A DNA stretch of 7,293 bases from JASEHD01 sp964471945 (lineage in GTDB: Bacteria > Bacteroidota > Ignavibacteria > UBA10030 > SZUA-254). Shown here piece after piece: positions 1 to 6,413 of the stretch. Below the pieces are notes generated by a model. The model ran no database searches and was not told where the DNA came from. It saw only the letters and a program-made list of their open reading frames with translations. The first letter of the stretch is position 1, and the number at the start of each line of letters is the position of its first letter. Where the stretch lies: NCBI GenBank assembly GCA_964471945.1, contig CAYYIJ010000099.1, positions 1 to 7,293 on the forward strand, given 5' to 3'. The position numbers were made by a program, and so were the translations under genes.

Positions 1-1
1 A

Positions 2-30
2 AAATGCTCCTGCTCCGATAGGGAGCATTT
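2..30 (+). terminator. Hairpin upstream of deoC, possible terminator of the preceding gene
   Basis: Bases 2-10 (AAATGCTCC) pair perfectly with 22-30 (GGAGCATTT), giving a 9-bp stem that can be extended by a T-G pair (11/21). A moderately T-rich run follows (TTTGATTCTTT). TGCTCC occurs twice in tandem (5-10 and 11-16), so GGAGCA (22-27) can pair with either copy; the inner version has a 5-base loop. The T tract is interrupted, so a rho-independent terminator for a gene lying left of the window is plausible but not secure. A leader hairpin for deoC is the alternative. Confidence 0.45.
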
Positions 31-56
31 GATTCTTTAATAGAAAATCGTATATT
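29..56 (+). promoter_or_regulatory. Candidate sigma-70-like promoter for deoC and the SPOR genes
   Basis: TTGATT (29-34) is followed after 16 bases by TATATT (51-56), close to the -35/-10 consensus and about 40 bases ahead of the deoC start. The -35 box overlaps the right arm of the upstream hairpin. The region is AT-rich, so such matches arise easily by chance, and Bacteroidota-type promoters use other consensus sequences. This is pattern matching only. Confidence 0.3.
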
Positions 57-97
57 TATACAAGAATTATGTTAAATAGAATTGTTGAAAGGTTTTA

Positions 98-982
98 ATG
101 CATCAACGAGAAATCGACCGTATTGTTCAAACAATCTTAGGAGAACGACCGGGCATCAGATGCAAAGATGGTATCTGCACTGACGGCTTGTGTGTAGTCC
201 ATAATAAAGATGGTGTTAATAACATTGTTAAAAACGGTGCCGAGCGAGTTAGTGCGAGCATTGGGATCGATGCTGCAGGTGGCATCGAATCTGAGCTGGC
301 AAGGATGATCGACCATACCCTACTTAAACCTGAAGCAACCAAAGAGCAGGTAATTCAATTATGCAGTGAAGCTAAGAACTATAATTTCGCAAGTGTTTGT
401 ATTAATCCGAGTTATGTTCTGTTGTGTTCAAAACTTTTACGAGACACTTCAGTAAAAGTTTGTACTGTAATTGGCTTTCCCTTAGGAGCAACATCCACTG
501 CTGTGAAAGCATTCGAGACCGAACATGCCATTCGAGACGGTGCTGAGGAAATAGATATGGTGATTAATATTGGGATGTTAAAATCAGGTGATTATGATTA
601 TGTAGAAAATGATCTCTTCGCGGTCGTTACAACCGCACGGCGGTACAGATCGCTTGTTAAAGTTATACTCGAAACCACTTTGTTAACAGATGAGGAAAAG
701 ATTAAAGGTTGCCTTCTTGCAAAACGCGCTGGCGCCGATTTCGTAAAAACATCGACTGGTTTTGCAAAAGGTGGAGCGACAGTCGGTGATATTGTATTGA
801 TGAGGAAGGTTGTCGGCTCTGCAATGGGCGTGAAAGCATCAGGAGGTGTGCGGACACGCCAAGAAGCATTAGCTATGGTTGCCAGCGGTGCCGATCGGAT
901 CGGAGCAAGTGCGAGTGTTAAAATTGTGGTTGGCGATAGTGAACCTCAACAAAAAGAAATTTCTAAAACTCAATCATATTAG
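98..982 (+). CDS. deoC: Deoxyribose-phosphate aldolase DeoC, long form with N-terminal extension
   Basis: This class I aldolase reversibly cleaves 2-deoxy-D-ribose 5-phosphate to acetaldehyde and glyceraldehyde 3-phosphate, in deoxynucleoside breakdown. The TIM-barrel core runs from about residue 68 (ARMIDHTLLKPEAT, a DeoC signature) to about 278. By alignment from memory to the E. coli enzyme, the Schiff-base lysine is K217 (FVKTSTGF), the assisting lysine K246 (GVKASGGVRT) and the catalytic aspartate D153 (EEIDMVIN). The phosphate-binding end is GADRIGAS. The catalytic set is complete. The protein has 294 residues, about 35-45 more than the E. coli form, mostly from residues 1-66. That extension has an amphipathic N-terminal helix (REIDRIVQTILGE), a stretch with C22, C27, C32 and H35, then NGAERVSASIG, a pattern I recall from other long DeoC proteins. 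The start is supported by GAAAGG at 87-92, five bases before the ATG. A 17-residue hydrophilic tail follows the barrel. The next gene starts 23 bases downstream, so cotranscription is likely. Confidence 0.95.
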   Translation: MHQREIDRIVQTILGERPGIRCKDGICTDGLCVVHNKDGVNNIVKNGAERVSASIGIDAAGGIESELARMIDHTLLKPEATKEQVIQLCSEAKNYNFASVCINPSYVLLCSKLLRDTSVKVCTVIGFPLGATSTAVKAFETEHAIRDGAEEIDMVINIGMLKSGDYDYVENDLFAVVTTARRYRSLVKVILETTLLTDEEKIKGCLLAKRAGADFVKTSTGFAKGGATVGDIVLMRKVVGSAMGVKASGGVRTRQEALAMVASGADRIGASASVKIVVGDSEPQQKEISKTQSY

Positions 983-1005
983 TTTCGTATGATAGAAAGG
1001 TTATC

Positions 1006-1476
1006 ATGAAGCATCTTCAACATTTTATTTTAAGTTTGCTTATTTGTTTTGCTTGCACATTCATATGTTGTTCGAGTTCAGAAGAAACAAAGAAACAATC
1101 TGATCAAACTCAAACAAAACAAGGAGCGAACGTTTTACCAGAAGTCGATTCACTCAAGGTCGATATCCAGAATACACAGAAATCACAATATCAATCTAAA
1201 ACTCCACAATCGGATCTAAAGCGTCCTTTTGGGGCATACTCTGTCCAGATTGCTGCTCACAAAATGCCCGATAACGCTGATCGGATTGCTGACCTAGCTA
1301 AAGAACGATATAACATTAATATCTATACAATCTATGATAAAAATGATAACCTTTATAAAGTAATGATTGGCGATTTTAATACCAAGGAAGAAGCACGAAA
1401 TTTCCGTGATGAGATGGTAAAACAATTTCCTAATGATTATAAAGATGCCTGGGTATCAGAGAATAAACAAAAATAA
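1006..1476 (+). CDS. Small SPOR-domain lipoprotein
   Basis: This is a 156-residue predicted envelope lipoprotein. An N-terminal hydrophobic segment (residues 4-22) ends in a cysteine pair followed by SSSEE. C22 is the most likely lipidated residue, with C17 as an alternative, though neither gives a textbook lipobox. A polar, Q/K/S-rich linker (about 23-74) leads to a C-terminal SPOR domain at about 76-151, recognised from GAYSVQIAAHK, the aromatic/basic strand NLYKVMIGDFNTKEEAR and the closing YKDAWVSE. SPOR domains bind peptidoglycan glycan strands lacking stem peptides, usually at division septa, so a cell-wall or division role is inferred. The start is supported by GAAAGG at 995-1000, five bases before the ATG. 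The stop codon shares its last base with the ATG of the next SPOR gene, which is probably a diverged paralogue. I cannot assign a specific name. Confidence 0.85.
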   Translation: MKHLQHFILSLLICFACTFICCSSSEETKKQSDQTQTKQGANVLPEVDSLKVDIQNTQKSQYQSKTPQSDLKRPFGAYSVQIAAHKMPDNADRIADLAKERYNINIYTIYDKNDNLYKVMIGDFNTKEEARNFRDEMVKQFPNDYKDAWVSENKQK

Positions 1477-2042
1477 TGAAGTCAATCAATCAAAGCGTTA
1501 TTATCTTTTCTATTATTCTCTTTTTAGTCTATACACTTATCCAAGGGTGTAAAACAGCCGAAGAAATTAAGAAAGAAGAAATAATTAAAGAAGACATAAA
1601 TGAATTTCTTACAAAGTACGAAAAAACATTTGATCCTGCTGAATACGATGAAGATGTTGATACAATCCTTCAACTGGTTAAAAAACAACTCGATTTAACA
1701 GAAACGGGAAAAATAGTTGCAATTTCACCGCCTGAAACTATCCAGGGTTTCCGAATCCAGGTTCTTTTCACACCCGACATCCAACAAGCAAACCAATTAA
1801 GAGATGAGCTAACGGATCGGTTGACGGATACATGGACTTATATCGTCTATGATGCACCATATTATAAAATTAGAATTGGAAATTATTCTGATCGAGCAGC
1901 AGCAGCAGCGATTATGAAGAAACTAAATGGATTGGGATACAAAGATGCATGGATCGTTCCCGACAAGATAATTAAGAATCCTCCTCCCCGTCCGCCAGAT
2001 ACATTGATCGAAGCTAATGGAAAACCTTCAAGGCGCGAATAG
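1476..2042 (+). CDS. Second SPOR-domain lipoprotein, coupled to the preceding gene
   Basis: This 188-residue predicted lipoprotein has a hydrophobic signal segment (residues 7-22) and an acceptable lipobox, LIQGC, with C25 as the likely lipidated residue. A charged, probably helical region (about 28-75, rich in E and K) precedes a SPOR domain at about 91-163: GFRIQVLFTP, then YYKIRIGNYSDRAAA, then LGYKDAWIVPD. The last two blocks match the upstream gene's YKVMIGDF and YKDAWV, which suggests an old tandem duplication. After the domain comes a proline-rich tail (NPPPRPPDT). The ATG overlaps the preceding TAA by one base (TAATG) and no strong Shine-Dalgarno sequence is visible, so translation probably depends on coupling. 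A likely role is binding peptidoglycan at the inner face of the outer membrane; the exact function is unknown. An imperfect-free run of five AGC units at 1895-1909 encodes part of an alanine stretch (residues 141-145). Confidence 0.85.
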   Translation: MKSINQSVIIFSIILFLVYTLIQGCKTAEEIKKEEIIKEDINEFLTKYEKTFDPAEYDEDVDTILQLVKKQLDLTETGKIVAISPPETIQGFRIQVLFTPDIQQANQLRDELTDRLTDTWTYIVYDAPYYKIRIGNYSDRAAAAAIMKKLNGLGYKDAWIVPDKIIKNPPPRPPDTLIEANGKPSRRE

Positions 2043-2052
2043 ACGGGATTAA

Positions 2053-3771
2053 TTATCTCAACCGAATCGTAACTCCTTCAAGGGGCCAACGAGCACGGAG
2101 TTTTAAAGTATCAGAATAAATTGAATATCGTTCGGCGGGGGTAAACGGATACGGCTTTCCGAATGAATAACTTCCATTACTATCAGCATCATGGAATGCT
2201 GAGAGCACGTATTTACCTTCAAAAAGATTTTCAAATAAATATTTACCGACTGAGTCAACTATCTGCTGAAATGGTTTGGTATCTTTTTTTGATATATTTT
2301 TCGTGGTTACAATAATATTCCGTGTCGAAGGTTGTCGTTCATCAGTTACAATTCCGGCTACGCTGCTCAAAACCTTTTCTTCAACAGTTTGGAACTTGAA
2401 TATTAAAGCACTGTCTTTATATGAATTTCCCGAGTAATCAATCACCGAATCCAATAGAATTTTCAATCTGTACCACATCCCTAAAGATAATTGTGCTGAA
2501 GGAATGTAAAATGCTTCGGTTGAATTATGCCACCGATATTTTCCTTCAACATTTTTTTCGAGCGAATCAGTCAGTTTAAAACCATTTTCAAAAGATTTAA
2601 TCTGGATTGCTTCACTAAATTGAATGTGAATGGACTCATCAATAGGAATATTTTTCGAATTTTGCCTAATATTATTAATTTTCACCTGTGGCTTGCTGGT
2701 ATCGGGATTTAAACTTGAATTAAATTCAGCAACATTAGTTTGATTTTTCATCAAATTCCCCTTTACATCCTTGAAGCCATTCAGTTGAACTCTATAGACT
2801 CTGCCAATCTCTTGATTTTCAGTAACAATTTGTGCTTCCTTGTAGGGTGATTCGTTAAACGAAAAATCAAACATCTTCAATGAAATATTTGTTAGAGTAT
2901 CGACGATTAAAACACTATCGATACTACCTGAGATTATATCCATCGGTTCACTGAATCGGAGAAGAATTTTACTTCCGTCTATTGCACGAGCACTCGAAAG
3001 AAACGGTGCCATAGTATCCTCTTCTGTCAATCGAAATTGGATCCCATGACTGTGAAGATTTTCAGGACTTAAGTCAATATCCGTTGAAAATATACCATAC
3101 TGGTCTAGTTGCGGCTCGTACAATAAATTTCTATAGGCATCACGTACCGCTATCACTCGATAAGTGCCGAATGCTAGATACGGAAGAAGAAATGAGCCAT
3201 CTTTCCCAGTTTGCGTTAGATAGTCAGGTTTAATTTTGGAAGGATTCAATGTATCTGAATCATGATTAGCGAGTTGATAAGCAAATATCATTACGCCATC
3301 AGGCTTATCATCATGCACAATACCCGATATCGATGCCGAGTCAATCTGATTACCGGTCGAAAAAGGTAATGAGAACGCCTGCACCATTTTGTTATTACGT
3401 GTGTCCCTGACATCGGTTCCAATTGTAACGACGTAAGTTGTACTATTCCGAAGGGAATCAGAGAAAAATATCTCCACATCCTTTCCACTCCATTCAAATG
3501 TTAGCTCGCCGAGCGATGGTGAAATGAAGAACGATTCTTGTAGTGAGCGCCTATCGATGTATTTATCGAACGAGAAAGCAAATTTATTATCCCGAAATTG
3601 TAGCGTACTCGGCTCGGGATAAGTACCGATGATTTTGGGTGGAGTTGTATCCGGCGGACCACCGGAAGGAGATTGGATACCCGCGCAATAAAAAGTGGTA
3701 AAGATTAATATGAGTACTAAACTGACTCTTGTGAACCTCTTGAGATGATAAGTTAAAATATGAATAATCAT
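2053..3771 (-). CDS. Large lipoprotein with repeated Big_5 (SbsA-type) Ig-like domains
   Basis: This 572-residue secreted or outer-membrane protein has a basic N-terminus, a hydrophobic segment (residues 17-28) and a cysteine at 29 (TTFYCAG), then PSGGPPDTTPPKIIGTYPE, a typical entry to Bacteroidota lipoproteins with a Big_5 domain. Visible modules are: Big_5 at about 44-140; a carboxypeptidase-regulatory-like beta sandwich at about 147-247 (ISGIVHDD to GSFLLPYLAFGTYRVIAVRD); a Big_5-like domain at about 252-351 (ILLRFSEPMD); a third at about 359-462 (IHIQFSEAIQ); and a final regulatory-like sandwich at about 470-572 with DADSNG, a possible calcium loop. No enzyme motif was seen, so adhesion, scaffold or envelope-assembly roles are guesses. 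The lipobox is poor, but the family pattern favours a lipoprotein. The ATG overlaps the res stop codon (ATGA, 3768-3771). No alternative start precedes the signal segment, and GAAAG lies about 10 bases before the ATG. No terminator is visible in the 10 bases after its stop. Confidence 0.8.
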   Translation of the reverse strand: MIIHILTYHLKRFTRVSLVLILIFTTFYCAGIQSPSGGPPDTTPPKIIGTYPEPSTLQFRDNKFAFSFDKYIDRRSLQESFFISPSLGELTFEWSGKDVEIFFSDSLRNSTTYVVTIGTDVRDTRNNKMVQAFSLPFSTGNQIDSASISGIVHDDKPDGVMIFAYQLANHDSDTLNPSKIKPDYLTQTGKDGSFLLPYLAFGTYRVIAVRDAYRNLLYEPQLDQYGIFSTDIDLSPENLHSHGIQFRLTEEDTMAPFLSSARAIDGSKILLRFSEPMDIISGSIDSVLIVDTLTNISLKMFDFSFNESPYKEAQIVTENQEIGRVYRVQLNGFKDVKGNLMKNQTNVAEFNSSLNPDTSKPQVKINNIRQNSKNIPIDESIHIQFSEAIQIKSFENGFKLTDSLEKNVEGKYRWHNSTEAFYIPSAQLSLGMWYRLKILLDSVIDYSGNSYKDSALIFKFQTVEEKVLSSVAGIVTDERQPSTRNIIVTTKNISKKDTKPFQQIVDSVGKYLFENLFEGKYVLSAFHDADSNGSYSFGKPYPFTPAERYSIYSDTLKLRARWPLEGVTIRLR

Positions 3772-6413
3772 AGGACGATATCTTTCAACTCCTTCCCATG
3801 CTTAAATTTCACTTCTTCAAATTCATCGAAATGCTTGTACCCGCATTTTATTTTCAACCATTCTTTTGATCGTAAATCATCGTATTGCATGCTGCCTTTT
3901 GTTTCCGCTACAAAATATAATCGCTTCTCGTTTTTAAAAACTATCCCCCAATCAGGAGTGTACTCCCCAATTGGTGTTTTGATTATAAAACCTCTGGGGA
4001 GTTTAATATAAAATTCTACATCTTCTCTGTTTTCACATTCCTCAGCAAATCTCCGTTCAGTTTCTGACAAATACTCTATGTAATTGTACAACGTCTTTTC
4101 CTGATTTCTAACCTCCTTAAGATTATCTATGTATTGCTCAATCTCTCCATCTTCAAATAGACGCATCTCATAATAATCGTCTGCAATCTTCCGATACTTA
4201 ATTCCATCTATCATCTTTTTTGAAAGCTCGGAATTAATTTCATTTGTTACCAAATCAAGAAAAAGTTGCGGATTTTTCAAAGCATCTGACAACCGACCTG
4301 ACTCTTTAAGTATTCGATAAATCGTTCCTCTTGTAATATTTGTTTTATTCACTACGTAGCTCACCAGGTCGGGAATAATCACCAACGGGGAATCGATAGT
4401 AAATGCTTTTTGTAGTTTTGTAATACCTTTAACGCCTTCCTTCACCATACTTATTTCTGTTTTCTGGAAAATTACTCTTGGCGATGTAACCTCAGGCATT
4501 TCCTTTATTCGTTTGATTGTCGATTTGATAAGTTCCTCTGTATTATACTGCACACGGTATGTTGTTTTTTGTTTGATTCGATTCCAAAGATCGAGGAACA
4601 CAGGGTCTGCATCATAACCTTTCTTCAGTCTAACCTGCACTTTTTTATTCTTGTCTTTGATTCTACCTTCAAACTTTTCACCTGTCTCTCGTTCGATTTC
4701 GGTTTGCAGTTCTCTTGCAAATTGGTCAAAACTTTCATTAGCAATTACGGTTAGTCTATTAATTGCTTTATCGAACACCCTTTTACCTTCATTGTTCACA
4801 GCAAGCCGTAAACCACGACCCACCATTTGCCGTTTCTGTCTCTCAGATGCTGCTTCTCTTAGTGTGCAGAGTTGAAATACATTCGGATTATCCCAACCTT
4901 CACGCAAAGCAGAGTGGCTGAAAATAAATCTTAATGGCTCGTTTGAATCTAAAAGTTGCTCTTTTGCTACCATGATTTTATGATATGCGCTTTCATCATC
5001 CGCCGATGTTTTATCTTCCCTTGAATCTTTCAGCATACCTTTTTTATCCTCCGCAAAATAACCATCGTGAAGTTTTTCAATTGGAAAAGGAATAAGACCA
5101 TGATACTGAGGTTTGTTGGATAGCTCATTAAAGATTTCCTCGAACCATATTGCAAACTTTCCTTTCTGTGCGGCTCCACTTTCGTAGGTACGATAGTTTT
5201 TAACTCTATCGATAAAGATAAGCGAAAGAACTTTTATTCCTTTGTCTTTCAACCGTAATTCTTTCTCAAAATGTTCCTCTATGGTTTTTCTTATTTGCAC
5301 TTTTAGAATTTCATCCTGAAATTCACCAATAACCCCGCCCACAGTAATTTTTATACCGTTCGTAAAAGTTAGTGATTCATCTTCGGCATTGATTTCATCG
5401 ATGATAAATCCTTCCCTATACATTTCTCTATGATCCGACAAGTCGTAAAGATTATCTCCGAGGTTCACAGAAACTATCTTTCTCTTAACTCCTTCTTTTG
5501 TGTTACAATCAATTGTTACCTTTGCATTTATTTTTGTTTTTTGGGCTTTAATACTTTCTAACTTGATATATGCTTGATTATAACTTTGTTCGGTTACTAC
5601 GGAATCAACCTCAATCTGCTTTACAAGTCCGAGGTCATAAGCTTGCACAGGTCCTAAACGGTAAACTAAATTATAAAGATTCGTATGTGTGGCGCTGTAG
5701 CGTAACGTACAACTTGGATTTAGACTTTGGATCGCTTTTTTTCTCAATTCCGTTTCCATATTCTGCGGCTCATCAACAATTACAAACGGATTTGTATGCT
5801 GTATAAATTCAATCGGCCGTTTACCGGTTAACTTATCGTTTTCTTTGTTGATTATATTGATATCTTTCGCGAACGAATCGATGTTAATGACGAGTATCTG
5901 AATTGTGTTGCTCGTTGCATAACCGCGTAATCGCGATACATTTTTAGAATCATAATCAAAATATGTAACCGGCACATTGCTATACAGCGACTGGAAATGT
6001 TCGTGCGTAATCTCAAGACTTTTCAAAACGCCTTCTCGTATTGCTATACTCGGAACAACGATTATGAATTTCTTAAAACCATATTTCTTATTCAATTCAT
6101 AGATCGTCCTTAGATAAACATACGTCTTGCCTGTCCCCGTTTCCATCTCCACTGAAAAGTTCATTCCATCAAGTTTTATTGAAGAAGTAAGGTCATTACG
6201 TCTCTGAATATTCTGCAAATTAACTAGAATTTCATCTTCAGTTAGCTGTATTTTATTTCCCACTCCGAATTCTGAGAATATTAAGCTTCCCTCCGCTTGT
6301 GAAAGTGAAAACTCGAAGTCACCTTTGTTTAACGGTTGACCTTCGAAAAGATCGACTATAGAGCTTATTGCTTGTGATTGGTATTCCTGATTAGGATCGA
6401 ATTGGAATTTCAT
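3768..6413 (-). CDS. res: Type III restriction endonuclease subunit Res (helicase-nuclease)
   Basis: Res provides ATP-dependent translocation and DNA cleavage in type III restriction complexes and acts only together with a Mod methyltransferase that recognises the site. Superfamily 2 motifs appear in order: Walker A METGTGKT (90-97), Walker B DEPQ (214-217), SAT (240-242), SALREGWDNPNVFQL (501-515, motif V region) and QMVGRGLR (529-536, motif VI). The C-terminal PD-(D/E)XK nuclease is intact: P820-D821 in YTPDWGIV and E837/K839 in FVAETKG. At 881 residues it is somewhat shorter than EcoP15I-type Res (roughly 970), but no motif is lost and no frameshift is seen, so it should be active. Its ATG overlaps the dinD stop codon (ATGA, 6410-6413) without a strong ribosome-binding site, so translation is probably coupled. 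Its own stop overlaps the lipoprotein start. The mod gene is not in the window. Confidence 0.93.
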   Translation of the reverse strand: MKFQFDPNQEYQSQAISSIVDLFEGQPLNKGDFEFSLSQAEGSLIFSEFGVGNKIQLTEDEILVNLQNIQRRNDLTSSIKLDGMNFSVEMETGTGKTYVYLRTIYELNKKYGFKKFIIVVPSIAIREGVLKSLEITHEHFQSLYSNVPVTYFDYDSKNVSRLRGYATSNTIQILVINIDSFAKDINIINKENDKLTGKRPIEFIQHTNPFVIVDEPQNMETELRKKAIQSLNPSCTLRYSATHTNLYNLVYRLGPVQAYDLGLVKQIEVDSVVTEQSYNQAYIKLESIKAQKTKINAKVTIDCNTKEGVKRKIVSVNLGDNLYDLSDHREMYREGFIIDEINAEDESLTFTNGIKITVGGVIGEFQDEILKVQIRKTIEEHFEKELRLKDKGIKVLSLIFIDRVKNYRTYESGAAQKGKFAIWFEEIFNELSNKPQYHGLIPFPIEKLHDGYFAEDKKGMLKDSREDKTSADDESAYHKIMVAKEQLLDSNEPLRFIFSHSALREGWDNPNVFQLCTLREAASERQKRQMVGRGLRLAVNNEGKRVFDKAINRLTVIANESFDQFARELQTEIERETGEKFEGRIKDKNKKVQVRLKKGYDADPVFLDLWNRIKQKTTYRVQYNTEELIKSTIKRIKEMPEVTSPRVIFQKTEISMVKEGVKGITKLQKAFTIDSPLVIIPDLVSYVVNKTNITRGTIYRILKESGRLSDALKNPQLFLDLVTNEINSELSKKMIDGIKYRKIADDYYEMRLFEDGEIEQYIDNLKEVRNQEKTLYNYIEYLSETERRFAEECENREDVEFYIKLPRGFIIKTPIGEYTPDWGIVFKNEKRLYFVAETKGSMQYDDLRSKEWLKIKCGYKHFDEFEEVKFKHGKELKDIVL

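Noticed and set aside
267..288. 7-bp inverted repeat TCGATGC/GCATCGA in the deoC linker
   Set aside because: It is short with an 8-base loop and lies in coding sequence, with nothing to set it apart from chance.
127..342. 71-codon - strand open frame opposite the DeoC extension
   Set aside because: The + strand extension is in frame with deoC, has a good ribosome-binding site and resembles other long DeoC proteins, so the opposite frame is not supported.
431..461. AAACTTTTAC (431-440) and GTAAAAGTTT (452-461), a perfect 10-bp inverted repeat with an 11-base loop inside deoC
   Set aside because: It is AT-rich, lies in the middle of a conserved coding region and has no T tract after it. Such stems are expected now and then in AT-rich genes, so it is not reported as a regulatory element.
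3760..4011. 83-codon + strand open frame opposite the 3' end of res
   Set aside because: It lies against the PD-(D/E)XK nuclease end of res, which has intact motifs. The frame has no domain signature and is treated as a shadow.
3768..6413. Res as a DEAD-box helicase or type I HsdR subunit
   Set aside because: The order of motifs with DEPQ, REGWD and a C-terminal PD/ExK nuclease fits type III Res. HsdR carries its nuclease domain at the N-terminus, and no specificity (hsdS) gene is present.
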